DNA of 64,000 nt from Anaerolineales bacterium (GTDB lineage Bacteria > Chloroflexota > Anaerolineae > JAAEKA01), in contig JACKBI010000010.1 in assembly GCA_020634615.1 (NCBI GenBank), positions 124,001 through 188,000 on the forward strand, given 5' to 3'. This document shows positions 8,323 through 18,167 of this stretch, in pieces; the first letter of the stretch is position 1; every line of letters begins with the position of its first letter. The position numbers and the translations under genes were made by a program. The notes beneath the pieces are model-generated. The model did not search any database, had not been told where the DNA came from, and was given only the letters and a program-made list of their open reading frames with translations.

Positions 8323-10344
8323 TCAGTCTTGAACCAGGAACGAGTCGATCATGTGCTCGATAATGGCGTCCATCCTACGGTGCTGCTGCTCGATCGACTG
8401 TCTGTAGCTGTCATCGGCGCCGGGTGGCACTGCCGGCATGATTATGGTTGCGTTGAACGCAACGCCCTTGTGAATGGTCATGAGGCGGACAGCGCGCAGC
8501 CGTCCGGTCGCTAACTCGTACTCAAGGACGTGCAAGGGAATGCCGCGGGTGTTGGTTATCACTTCTGATCGCGTCACCTCCGGCGATCCTGGCTGCGACT
8601 CGATGACCTCTTGCGTCAAAGCAGCGTAATCCTCCAGGGTGATGTCGCCCAGGTTGTAATCGGCCAGGCGTTCTTCGGCGATCAGAAGGACCACTTGTTC
8701 GTCGGTAGTTGCTCGGCAGTAGGTGACGAATCTGCAGAGCACGGCCGTCGCTGAAGATGGTGAGACTGCATACCAGTCGGTTGGATGGTCGATGCGGAAC
8801 GTGGGCGTCCCCTCGCTCTCATAGCGCGTCATGTTGCCTTGTGCGCTGCGGATCGGCGTTGGCGTCGGCTCCGGCGCCATGGGCGTTGGGTCGCCTGCCT
8901 GCGCCTCGTTGACGGTGAGGAAGTAGCCGCCAGTTTCGGAGTTTGTGGCCGACTCCACCAGGATGTGGTAGATGCCATCAGCCGGCGCACGGTAGGACAT
9001 TTCCGCGTCCATGCCGAAGAGTCCCTTGCCGCTGTCATCGTCGTACGGCGGCTCGTCGTCGTCCTCTTGAATGGCCTCCATGTCGACCATGACCAGTGGA
9101 TCGATCATAACCGATTCGACACGGACGGTGATCTCCTGGTCCTGGTTCAAGAAGATGCGATAGGGATCGATGTCGTTGATGAAGTCAATGTTGCCGGGGA
9201 TTGCCTCACCGATAACCGGGCGTTTGCGGTCGTCCCAGTCCATCAGCGGCGTCAGCTCGGCCGTGCTGGAGATCGACCCCGCGCTGGGATGGTTCTCGAA
9301 CTGATATACGTCGACGACGTACATGCCATCATGTTCCGCGTCGAATCTCGCATGTTCGGTTCCGGTTTCAGTGTCGTCTGCATAGGCGACAATCTGACCA
9401 AGAGGATCGATTACCAGAAACGCGTAATCGTACACCGCGTCCACATCGATCTCGACTTCTTCGCCCTTGACGCCGTTGAAGGTGAAAGATTGGCTTGCCA
9501 GGTTGTCGCTCATGACCAGCATATGGTGTGTGTCGGCTTCCGCTTCATCTAGCACCGGACGCCGTCCCAGTCCATCGACATTCTCGCCCGCGATCAGTCC
9601 GTCAACCCGCTTCAGCACGTCCTGAGCCGACGCCACCAGCGCAAAACTGGTGTCAGGGAAGAAATTGCCAGAAATGCCGGCGACTTCCCCCCGGTCTGAC
9701 ACCAGCACGCCGCCGCTCTGGCCGCCCGCGATGGTTGCGTCGGTCTGGAGGTAGGTCATGTCGATGGCGGGCCAGTTGCGCAGGCGCGCCACCAGTCCGC
9801 GCGAGATGGTCGGCTGCGGGAACTTGTCCACCTCGCCGGGGTAGCCGATCAGGTAGACGTCCTTGCCAACCAGGAGCCGTTCGTCCGTCAGAAAAGTAAC
9901 GGGGCTGATGTCCGTTTCAATCGGTCCCACGACTGCCAGGTCGCCGATCAGGTCCCAGGCCAGCACCGGCGCGTCGGTGAACTCGCTGCCGTCAGGAAAC
10001 ACGACTCGCACCTCGGTGAACGGCCAGACGACGTGCGCGTTGGTCACCACGTAGCCGTCGTCGATGAGGACGCCGCTGCCGCTGCCGCGCTCCGTCTCGA
10101 TGAACGCGACCGAAGGTGACACCTTGTCGAACAGGTCGGACGGCGTCATCGGCGCCGTTGTGGGCGTGTCGCTGGGAACCTGCGTCGGCGACGGATTGGG
10201 TGTGGCGGTTGGGGCAGGGGTGGACGCGGCGGCTGCCGGCGCGGTATCAGTCGCGGCCGGCTCAGTGGGTGCGGCAGGCGAGGCAGCGCATCCCGCGAAT
10301 GCCAGCAGGGCTAGCAGCAGTGCAGCAGTGGTTCGAAGTTTCAT
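8323..10344 (-). CDS. Trypsin-like serine protease lipoprotein with PPC-type domains, paralog 1
   Basis: A 673-residue secreted lipoprotein starts at ATG 10344; an upstream in-frame extension lacks signal-peptide logic. The signal peptide ends in the lipobox LLAFAGC, followed by a Thr/Pro linker. Then comes an HtrA/DegP-like trypsin domain with the triad His104 (TNAHVV), Asp135 (GDLAVVG) and Ser210 (GGQSGG). After it are two pre-peptidase C-terminal (PPC) beta-sandwich-like domains (about residues 270-370 and 375-490) and a poorly recognised C-terminal ~170-residue domain. No PDZ domain is seen, unlike true DegP. It should act outside the membrane, perhaps on misfolded or surface proteins. 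Its closest relative is the next gene. Confidence 0.88.
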   Translation of the reverse strand: MKLRTTAALLLALLAFAGCAASPAAPTEPAATDTAPAAAASTPAPTATPNPSPTQVPSDTPTTAPMTPSDLFDKVSPSVAFIETERGSGSGVLIDDGYVVTNAHVVWPFTEVRVVFPDGSEFTDAPVLAWDLIGDLAVVGPIETDISPVTFLTDERLLVGKDVYLIGYPGEVDKFPQPTISRGLVARLRNWPAIDMTYLQTDATIAGGQSGGVLVSDRGEVAGISGNFFPDTSFALVASAQDVLKRVDGLIAGENVDGLGRRPVLDEAEADTHHMLVMSDNLASQSFTFNGVKGEEVEIDVDAVYDYAFLVIDPLGQIVAYADDTETGTEHARFDAEHDGMYVVDVYQFENHPSAGSISSTAELTPLMDWDDRKRPVIGEAIPGNIDFINDIDPYRIFLNQDQEITVRVESVMIDPLVMVDMEAIQEDDDEPPYDDDSGKGLFGMDAEMSYRAPADGIYHILVESATNSETGGYFLTVNEAQAGDPTPMAPEPTPTPIRSAQGNMTRYESEGTPTFRIDHPTDWYAVSPSSATAVLCRFVTYCRATTDEQVVLLIAEERLADYNLGDITLEDYAALTQEVIESQPGSPEVTRSEVITNTRGIPLHVLEYELATGRLRAVRLMTIHKGVAFNATIIMPAVPPGADDSYRQSIEQQHRRMDAIIEHMIDSFLVQD

Positions 10345-10582
10345 TGAGATCCCTCCGTCGTAAGGTTGGTGGCGCCGGGTGCAAACTTCGCACCCGACGC
10401 GCATAGCGGTCAGCCGCGTGCAACGTTGATGTCAAAGCCCGAATCACACTTCTCGAGTCGGCGGTCTTTGAACTGACCTTCCAATACTCCTGACGTGCAA
10501 GCATCGCCAGTGTGACGGCAAGTTCCATTGATCCCATGCGGCAATCGCGAATGAGACTTGCCTGTTTGGGCTCTTGTTATCG

Positions 10583-12580
10583 CTATTTGTTTCCTTCTGC
10601 GAAGCTGTTGAAGATGTAATCCACCAGCCGGTTGGATTCCTCGTGCAACTCGTCCACCAATGCTGCTTGCTCGGCGCTCTGATTTGGCAGTTGACCCGGG
10701 ATCAAGGCGGTAACGTTGACTCCCTGCTCGTCAATCACATGGATCAACCGTCGGGCAAAAACCCGACCACCTTCTAACTGGTATTCAAGCTCTGTGATCT
10801 CGGTCCCCTGTTCGTTGATATAGGTTTCCTGCCTCAACAGTTCGGAGTTGGGGTCGATGGTTTCCAGCCCTGTGATGGTCAATTGCGTGTAGTCTTCTTG
10901 CGTCATAGCGGCGAAACCGAGGGCAGACAGGTCTTCCAGGGTGATTGCCAGCACCAAGGGTGGATCTGTGCTGAAAAGGCAGGCGTCGACTTGCGTACAC
11001 ATCCGGTTATACGCGGCGTTTGCGGAGCGATCAGACCAGCCTTCCGGGTATTGGAAGCTGAAGGCAGGTAAAGCGTGCGAGGTGTAGAGGTTCATGTTGC
11101 CAAGCGAGCTGGCAATCGGGGTTGGCGTGGGGGCGGGCGCCATGGGCGTGGGATCCCCTTCTTGCGAATTGGCGACAGTCAGAACGTAGCCGCCCGTCTG
11201 GTGGTTGGTAGCCTCAACTATCAGCAGATATGAGCCGGTTTCAGGCGCTTCGAGGGTCAGCTCCGCGTCCCGACCGAAGATACCCGCGCCGCTATCGTCA
11301 TCTTTCATGGGATCATCGTCGTCGTTCGGTATCGCCACCATATCGATCATGACCACCGGGTCTATGATGAGCGACTCGACATGAATGTTTACCCTATCGC
11401 CCGCGTGCAGGTATAAACGAAAGACATCGCTGTCGCCTGGATAATCGATGTTGCCGGCAGTCGGTTCGCCCAGTTTTGGCTGTAGCCGGTCGTCGGGATC
11501 CCGCAAAGGCGCCAGTTTGACGTTGCTTCTCAGGTCTGCCACCGAATTGCGCTTGTCGTTCTGGTAGACGGTGATGAAATGGGGTCCCAGAACCTCAGTA
11601 ACAAACTCCGCATGTTCCTTGTTGCCGTATGAGTTGTTTTCAAACGCAACCCAGAAACCGGCCGGGTCTTGCACGAAGAACCCGAAATCCGCTTCGCCAT
11701 CAAGGTCCAGCGTGATGCTGGTCCCCAGCGGTTCCTGCATCACGAAGGTATCAGTGGTCCAGTCGTCTTCCAGAACTACCAGTTGGTGCTTGTTAGCCTT
11801 GGTGGGATCGTACGTCATCCGCTTGCCCAGGCCATCGATGTCCTCGCCGCGGATGAGTGCGTCCACTCGTGGTTCGATGTCTTTGGCCGACGCCACCAGG
11901 GCGTACTTGGCGCCGGCAAATGCCTGGCCGGAAATGCCAATCAGCTCTCCCAGTTCTGATGCCAGGATACCGCCGCTTTGCCCGCCCGCCACCGATGCAT
12001 CTGTTTGAAAGAACGAAATGCCGGCTGTTGTCCACTCGCGCATTCGCGAGATTATCCCGCCCGAGATGGTAGGTTGAGGAAACTTGTCTACCTCACCGGG
12101 ATAGCCGATCAGGTAGACCCGGCTGCCGACTGCCAGATCCTCCCGATCTTTCAACGCCAGTGGGGGGAGTTCCGTATCCAGTGGCCCAACTATTGCCAAA
12201 TCTGCCAGCAGGTCTACGTTGGCAACAGGGGCATCAAGAAACTCGGCGCCATCAGGAAACACGACCCGTACCGTCTCGAAAGGTTCGACGACATGGGCGT
12301 TGGTGACGAGATAGCCACCCTCGATGAGAAAACCGCTGCCAGAGCCGATTTCCGTTTCGACATAAGCTATCGAGGGTGAAACCTGCTGAAAGATGGCAGC
12401 AGGCGTCAACGGGCTGGGTGTTGGGGTGTCGGTTGGGACGGGAGTGGCTGTCGCCGTGGGACGCGGCGTGGATGTGGCCACAGGTGTGCTGGGGGGAGTT
12501 GGCGCGGGCGTAGCTGCTGAACAACCTGCCGCCAGCATCGCCAAGAGCAACAAAGCTGCAAGACAATACGAACGTCTCAT
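10583..12580 (-). CDS. Trypsin-like serine protease lipoprotein with PPC-type domains, paralog 2
   Basis: This 665-residue paralog has the same architecture as the gene downstream of it: lipobox LLAMLAAGC, Thr/Pro linker, and a trypsin domain with His in TNAHVVEPF, Asp in LADLAIVGP and Ser in GGQSGGILA. PPC-like domains with the acidic patch NDDDDPMKDDDSGAG and a C-terminal domain follow. ATG 12580 is chosen because GAGGAAA lies just upstream. A possible promoter on the minus strand is TTTCCA-17-TACAAT (12687 to 12659), a weak match. The two copies have diverged clearly but keep all catalytic residues, so both are probably functional. The 238 nt gap between them shows no gene. Confidence 0.88.
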   Translation of the reverse strand: MRRSYCLAALLLLAMLAAGCSAATPAPTPPSTPVATSTPRPTATATPVPTDTPTPSPLTPAAIFQQVSPSIAYVETEIGSGSGFLIEGGYLVTNAHVVEPFETVRVVFPDGAEFLDAPVANVDLLADLAIVGPLDTELPPLALKDREDLAVGSRVYLIGYPGEVDKFPQPTISGGIISRMREWTTAGISFFQTDASVAGGQSGGILASELGELIGISGQAFAGAKYALVASAKDIEPRVDALIRGEDIDGLGKRMTYDPTKANKHQLVVLEDDWTTDTFVMQEPLGTSITLDLDGEADFGFFVQDPAGFWVAFENNSYGNKEHAEFVTEVLGPHFITVYQNDKRNSVADLRSNVKLAPLRDPDDRLQPKLGEPTAGNIDYPGDSDVFRLYLHAGDRVNIHVESLIIDPVVMIDMVAIPNDDDDPMKDDDSGAGIFGRDAELTLEAPETGSYLLIVEATNHQTGGYVLTVANSQEGDPTPMAPAPTPTPIASSLGNMNLYTSHALPAFSFQYPEGWSDRSANAAYNRMCTQVDACLFSTDPPLVLAITLEDLSALGFAAMTQEDYTQLTITGLETIDPNSELLRQETYINEQGTEITELEYQLEGGRVFARRLIHVIDEQGVNVTALIPGQLPNQSAEQAALVDELHEESNRLVDYIFNSFAEGNK

Positions 12581-12723
12581 AGATTTCCTCCCGAAAGGGC
12601 TGGTCTTTCGCAAGCAACGGGTAGTCGCCCAAGCTTCACAGCAAAAGATCCTGCCAGGATTGTACCATAATCCACAGGTTCTGGAAAGGCGATGTGTCCC
12701 GCTCAGACGTCAGGGGCGCAGCA

Positions 12724-15585
12724 TCATCCTGACGTCCTGTTATTATCCAGTCTGGCGAAATACCCTTGCAGCAGCGGATGCACGAAAATGTAACCGCCGC
12801 CGACACGACGCAGGAAGATCAGATCGACGCAGGCGTCCAGGAAATGGGGATAGCGCTGGGGGATGCTGCCTTCGCGCTGCAGCAACAGCCGCAGCGTGAC
12901 GTGGTTGATCAGCGCGATGCCGCCGAAGCCCAGCCAGGCCGCGCCGCCCAGCGCTATCCCCACCTGCAGCGCGACCGCCGCGCTTTCCAGCAGTTCAGCG
13001 CCGCTGGCGAGGCGAAACACGACGGCCATCACGACGGCCGCGACCACGGCGAAGATGCTGCCTACCAACAGGCTGGTGCGCAGCGACAGCCGCATTCCCT
13101 GGTTCGGCGCCACATGCACCGGAATCACCCCGGAGCGCAGGCCGCCGATCAATCCGGTTATCAAGCCACCCACTGCCGCGAACATCACCACCACCGACGA
13201 CTGGGCGTTGCTGCCGGTAACGTACTGATCCAGCAGGCCCGCTGCCGCGCCCAGCACCAGCCCCGGAATGCTGCCGCGCAGCCCGGCCGGCCACGACCAC
13301 GTCAGCGTCTCCACCGGATGGATGTCGCGCAGCCCCTTGACCCGCCGGCTGTCCAGCCCGAAGAAGAGCACGAAGGCCAGCGCATTGCCGTAGCCCGCAC
13401 TGGATGCCTGCTCGAAGCTTGCGCCGACGGCCTGAAAGAGCAGCATCGCGAGCGCGAAGGTGAACAGGCCCAGCGCGGCCAGCCAGACCAGCAGCCGCCA
13501 ACCCCGCGGCTGCGAGACGTTGGCGCCCGGCCCGGCGCGCACCTGTCGTTCAAAGCCGACTGCGGTGAATACCCCCACTGCTGCGCCCACGATCAAGCCC
13601 AAAAGCAGGCAAGCCGCAATTACGCCGCCGTTCATAGTCCGCAACGCCAACTCGGCAAAGCCCACTAGGAAGATCAGGCCCATCACCAGACCCAATGTGG
13701 CGCGCGAGAGGATCGCGTAGAACCAGCGCTGGCCGCCGGCGCGTAGCCAGTCGGGCTGCAACTGCTCCAGCAGGAAGACTGCCTGACCGTGGCTGGTCAA
13801 CGAGCGCGCCAGCCAGCTGAGGTGGTGCGTGGTCTCGGCTGGCGTTATATGGCCGCGACCAGCACGGTTGCCGCGACGGCGAAACATCTGCTGCACATAG
13901 GCGGCGAAGATGTGGTTACGCCGATCACTGGACGATTGCAGTTGCGCCAGATCGTCGGGGATCGCGTCCCGATAGGCCAGCGCAGCCACGCTGAGCATCA
14001 GCGGCGAGCGCATCAGGGCACGCAAGTCGCCGTCCTCGGCCAGCAGATCGGCTACAGCGTTCAGGCCCGCACCGCCTGCGCGGATATAGTCGCTGACCTG
14101 TTCATCCCCCAGTGGCTGCAAGAGCAGCGCATTGTTGAGCGCCAGCGGCTCTGGAAGCAGCTTATACTCCTCTGCACGGCAGCAGACTGCGATGGGGGTC
14201 AGGCCGTGATCCCGGCGAAACTGGTTGATGGCTGCGCCGCAGGCGGCCTGAGCGTCCTGCCGCATCTCGTCCAGCCCATCCAACAGCAGCAGGAGCTGGT
14301 CGGTGTCGATCCAGGTGCGTCCGATCTTGTGCGGGATCAGGTATTTGGCATTGAGTTCCTCAACCAGCCAGTCATCAAGGCTCGGCTGGCGCTCCGACCA
14401 GGAGGAAAGGTTGAAAACGACCGGGACAGGCGCGGATAGGTCAGCGGCAGCCCGTTCGAGCAGCAGCTGCGCCAGATCCAGCAGTGTGGTGGTTTTGCCT
14501 GCGCCGGGCGCGCCCAAGATCAGCAGCGCTTGCCCTGCACCGTCGAACGTGTCGAGAATCGACTGATCCGCGGGCAGCGGCCGCGGCGGCAGATCAGGAC
14601 GTTGCACGACCGTCTCCCAAGGGTTGGCCAGCGCTCCCGGCTGCGCCTCCTTGCTCAGCTCGATCAGCGCCGCGCCGTGCAGCGACTGCTCCAGGACGCC
14701 CTCGATCCAGAAGGCGCGCACCTTGTCCAGCAAGATACGGCGCGCGGCTGCGTCGTCTGGTCGTGCAGTCCGCGGCTGTGGCTGTGGAGTCGGCGGCTCA
14801 GCGCGTCCGGCCAGTTTCCTGGCGCGGATGGCCTCGGCCAGCGCGGTTGTCTCGGGGTCTGGTTCGGCCGCCAGTTCTTCGGTCAGGAGTTGCGTCAATT
14901 CGCCGTAGTGCGCCAGGGCAGCGTTGCGTTGCCCGTTTAGCGCCAGGGCGGTCATCAACTGGCGGTGGGCAGGTTCATCGAGGTTGTCGATCTCGATCTG
15001 GCGGCGAGCGAAGGCCGCGGCTGCGTCGTAATCGCCGTTGTCCAGCGTCTGCCCGGCCAGTTGGCTCAGCGCGTCCTGAGCTTGCCGGCGAAAGCGCTGC
15101 CGCTGTGTCTGCGCCCACGTCTCGAAGCTCTCGCTGTCGGGCAAGAAGAAGCCGGCCAGCAGGTCGTCGCGGTAAAGCGCGGCTGCCGTGGCCAGCGTCT
15201 GCGCACTCGCTGGCGGCTGCTCCTGTTCAGCCTGGCTCAGCAGCGTCAGAAACTCGGCCACGTCGCAGCCATAGCCTGCGTCCGGGTTTATCTGCACCGC
15301 TTGCCGGTCGCTGAGCAGCAGCGTCGCGTCGTCGGGCAGCCCCTGACGCAGGCGGTAGAGGGTCTGGCGCAGGTTGAGCTGCGCCGACTCCAGCGGCATG
15401 TCAGGCCAGAGCAGCGCCATCAATCCCTCGCGGCGATGCGACGCGCCCGGCCGCTGCGCCTCTTCCACCAGCAGGTATGCCAGCAGCGCCTCGGCCTTGG
15501 CCGTCGCCAGGCGGGGCAGGATCTGGTCGGCTGCGATCAGTTCGATGGCGCCGAAGAGGTGAACGTGAAGGGGCATGGCGGACAA
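12724..15585 (-). CDS. SARP/BTAD transcription regulator fused to NACHT NTPase and a multi-helix membrane domain
   Basis: This 953-residue protein begins with a winged-helix DNA-binding domain (about residues 1-100, LHVHLFGAIEL...) and a bacterial transcriptional activation domain (about 100-245, TPR-like, ending DPETTALAEAIRA). A Pro-rich linker leads to a NACHT-type ATPase with Walker A GAPGAGKTT near residue 360 and Walker B LLLLLDGLDEM near residue 434. From about residue 628 there are eight or more hydrophobic helices, then a short end (YIFVHPLLQGYFARL) like the C-terminal motif of other NACHT proteins. SARPs usually bind tandem heptamers and activate neighbouring genes. A DNA-binding head with a membrane tail is unusual. 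An alternative start is Met at 15576. It is divergent from the DUF6790-like gene. Confidence 0.85.
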   Translation of the reverse strand: MSAMPLHVHLFGAIELIAADQILPRLATAKAEALLAYLLVEEAQRPGASHRREGLMALLWPDMPLESAQLNLRQTLYRLRQGLPDDATLLLSDRQAVQINPDAGYGCDVAEFLTLLSQAEQEQPPASAQTLATAAALYRDDLLAGFFLPDSESFETWAQTQRQRFRRQAQDALSQLAGQTLDNGDYDAAAAFARRQIEIDNLDEPAHRQLMTALALNGQRNAALAHYGELTQLLTEELAAEPDPETTALAEAIRARKLAGRAEPPTPQPQPRTARPDDAAARRILLDKVRAFWIEGVLEQSLHGAALIELSKEAQPGALANPWETVVQRPDLPPRPLPADQSILDTFDGAGQALLILGAPGAGKTTTLLDLAQLLLERAAADLSAPVPVVFNLSSWSERQPSLDDWLVEELNAKYLIPHKIGRTWIDTDQLLLLLDGLDEMRQDAQAACGAAINQFRRDHGLTPIAVCCRAEEYKLLPEPLALNNALLLQPLGDEQVSDYIRAGGAGLNAVADLLAEDGDLRALMRSPLMLSVAALAYRDAIPDDLAQLQSSSDRRNHIFAAYVQQMFRRRGNRAGRGHITPAETTHHLSWLARSLTSHGQAVFLLEQLQPDWLRAGGQRWFYAILSRATLGLVMGLIFLVGFAELALRTMNGGVIAACLLLGLIVGAAVGVFTAVGFERQVRAGPGANVSQPRGWRLLVWLAALGLFTFALAMLLFQAVGASFEQASSAGYGNALAFVLFFGLDSRRVKGLRDIHPVETLTWSWPAGLRGSIPGLVLGAAAGLLDQYVTGSNAQSSVVVMFAAVGGLITGLIGGLRSGVIPVHVAPNQGMRLSLRTSLLVGSIFAVVAAVVMAVVFRLASGAELLESAAVALQVGIALGGAAWLGFGGIALINHVTLRLLLQREGSIPQRYPHFLDACVDLIFLRRVGGGYIFVHPLLQGYFARLDNNRTSG

Positions 15586-15729
15586 ATGGTTAATGGTGAG
15601 TGGGCAGCGGTTGATGGTTATTGGCAGGGCGGGATGGTGACGGGGACAGTATCGTCATTTTGGCAGATTGCGCAAGCCGCTGCAAATTCGACCGGCGCTG
15701 GGGCTGTTTTTCGGGCAAAAACGCAGTTG

Positions 15730-15778
15730 TAACGCTCTTTGCTACTCTGATAGCGCCGTTGTAACGGTCAGATAACGG
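15730..15778. promoter_or_regulatory. Candidate SARP-type direct repeats between divergent genes
   Basis: The 258 nt gap between the SARP-NACHT regulator and the DUF6790-like gene contains GTTGTAACG twice (around 15726 and 15758) and TAACGG at 15762 and 15773, exactly 11 nt apart. SARP regulators bind short direct repeats spaced by about one helical turn, so this could be the regulator's own operator. That is inference from position and spacing. No good -10 box is visible here. Confidence 0.35.
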
Positions 15779-15843
15779 GGGCGTGAGAGACTGGGGCCAG
15801 CGAAAAGAAACACGCAACCCATCAACTCAAAAGGAGCATTCCC

Positions 15844-16563
15844 ATGTCCGATTTCCTGCTACGAACCTTTGTATTTGTTGTTCTGCCGCTGCTGCTGGCG
15901 GCGCTGACAGTCGCTCTCGACAAGAGCGCCCGCAGCCATGAGCGGCGCATCGAAGTCTTCCTCGTCTACATGTTCGCCCTGGGCGCGGCCGCTGGCATCA
16001 GCAACTGGGCAGGCCATATCTTCGCCTCCGATCAGGTCGCTGAGGCCATCGGCTGGGCAGCAGGCAGCCCCTTCCAACTGGAAATGGGCTTCGCCAACCT
16101 CAGCTATGGCATCCTGGCCATCGTCGCCATGTCGCGGCGCGACGGCTTCCGCGAGGCAACGGTCATCGGCGCAGCCGTCATGAGCGTCGGCGCAACGGTC
16201 GTTCACTTCTGGGACATCGCCGCCACCGGCAATCTGGCGCCCGGCAACACCGTGCAGAACGTCATCAACCTGGTCCGGCCGGCACTGCTGATCGGCCTGC
16301 TGATGGCCAGCCGGCGAGCGGAACGCCTGCCCGGTTCCGAGGTCGCATCGCTGGCTTTCGCTCGCTGGCAAGGCACGATCGTCGCCGTCGCCGGACCCAT
16401 CGCGACACTGGTCGGCATCGGCATCGGCGTCGGGCTGGCCTTCGGCCAGCCGCTGCTGGGCACGATGATCGGACTTGTCATTGGCGCAGCTTTCGGTGTC
16501 TTCCACCGCTCCCGCTTGCTCCGTGCAGAGGCAGTAGTCGCGCAGCAGTCGTCATCTGCGTAG
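15844..16563 (+). CDS. DUF6790-like integral membrane protein
   Basis: This 239-residue protein has about six predicted membrane segments. The conserved-looking block GSPFQLEMGFANLSYG, followed by HFWDI, resembles the DUF6790 family of small bacterial membrane proteins with no known reaction. The start at ATG 15844 follows AAAGGAG (15831-15837). The gene is divergent from the SARP-NACHT regulator, the classic arrangement for a regulator's target, and direct repeats lie between them. A hairpin terminator follows. The family name is by resemblance; the function is unknown. Confidence 0.75.
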   Translation: MSDFLLRTFVFVVLPLLLAALTVALDKSARSHERRIEVFLVYMFALGAAAGISNWAGHIFASDQVAEAIGWAAGSPFQLEMGFANLSYGILAIVAMSRRDGFREATVIGAAVMSVGATVVHFWDIAATGNLAPGNTVQNVINLVRPALLIGLLMASRRAERLPGSEVASLAFARWQGTIVAVAGPIATLVGIGIGVGLAFGQPLLGTMIGLVIGAAFGVFHRSRLLRAEAVVAQQSSSA

Positions 16564-16585
16564 GATGTTCTGCCGCTGATAGCAA

Positions 16586-16611
16586 AGTCCCCGGCCATAC
16601 AGCCGGGGACT
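16586..16611 (+). terminator. Hairpin terminator after the DUF6790-like gene
   Basis: AGTCCCCGGC (16586-16595) pairs with GCCGGGGACT (16602-16611), a strong 10 bp stem with a 6 nt loop. Only a weak T tract follows. It lies between convergent genes. Confidence 0.65.
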
Positions 16612-16636
16612 CTGCGCGTCGCGCGCCGGTAACGCT

Positions 16637-16671
16637 AGAGTTGCCATCTTTTCCGAAAAGATGGCAACTCT
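16637..16671. repeat. Palindromic hairpin element, copy B
   Basis: A perfect 15-16 bp stem (AGAGTTGCCATCTTTT with its complement) encloses a 3-5 nt loop and abuts the livF stop codon at 16672. It matches the element at 8275-8310 except for a compensatory swap in the stem, which argues that the fold is selected. It probably also ends the liv transcript. Confidence 0.78.
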
Positions 16672-17390
<719 letters not shown>

Positions 17391-17391
<1 letters not shown>

Positions 17392-18167
17392 CAGTCCTCC
17401 TCCTGGCCGAGGTAGGCCTCGATGACCAGCGGATCGCTCTGCACCTGCTGCGGCGTGCCCTGGCTGATCACCTCCCCGAAGTTCAGCACCACCACCTGAT
17501 CGCAAACCTGCGAGATCAGGTTCATGTCGTGCTCGATGATCAGGATCGTGACGCCCTGGTTGCGCACGTCGAGGATGAAGCGGCCAAGCTGCTCGGTCTC
17601 GCTCTCGTTCATACCTGCGCTGGGCTCGTCCAGCAGCAACAGCAACGGGTCAGCCGCCAGCGCGCGGATGATCTCGATGCGCCGCTGGTCGCCGTAGGCC
17701 AGCTCGCCGGCGATAGCGTCGCGTCGTGCAAGCATGTCCATCCGTTGCAGCAGCGCGGCCGTGTCGTCGCGCAGTTGCCGTTCCTCGCGTCGCTGGCGGG
17801 GCAACAACAGCAGCGAGCTGGCCATGCCGCTGCGGGTGCGCGTATGCCGGCCCAGCAGCAGGTTCTGCTCGACCGTCATCTCGTTGAAGAGGCGGATGTT
17901 CTGGTAGGTGCGGGCAATGCCGAGGCTGGCAATGCGGTGCGCGGGCAGGCTGGTGATGTCGCCGCCGTTGAACAGTACCGTACCGCTGGTTTCCTGTGCC
18001 AGCCCGCTGATGACGTTCAGCAGGGTGGTTTTGCCCGCGCCGTTGGGACCGATCAGACCCATAATATCGCCGCGCGCGATCTCGAAACTGACCTGGTTGA
18101 GGGCGGCCAGACCGCCGTAGTGCTTCGTCACGCTGCTGAGCTGCAAGAGCGGAGCGTCCGGTGTCAT
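17391..18167 (-). CDS. livG: Branched-chain amino acid ABC transporter ATP-binding protein LivG-type
   Basis: This 258-residue ATPase has Walker A GPNGAGKTT, the LivG-typical GIARTYQNIRLFNEMTV segment, the signature LAYGDQRRIEI, Walker B LLLLDEPSAGMN and the switch region IIEHDM. It pairs with LivF to drive import through LivH/LivM. Its start overlaps the livM stop by 4 nt (ATGA) and its stop shares a base with the livF start, so the block is translationally coupled. The EYG-type signature (LAYGDQRRIEI) and the C-terminal 'EVISQGTPQQVQSDPLVIEAYLG' class of tail are usual for LivG. Confidence 0.95.
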
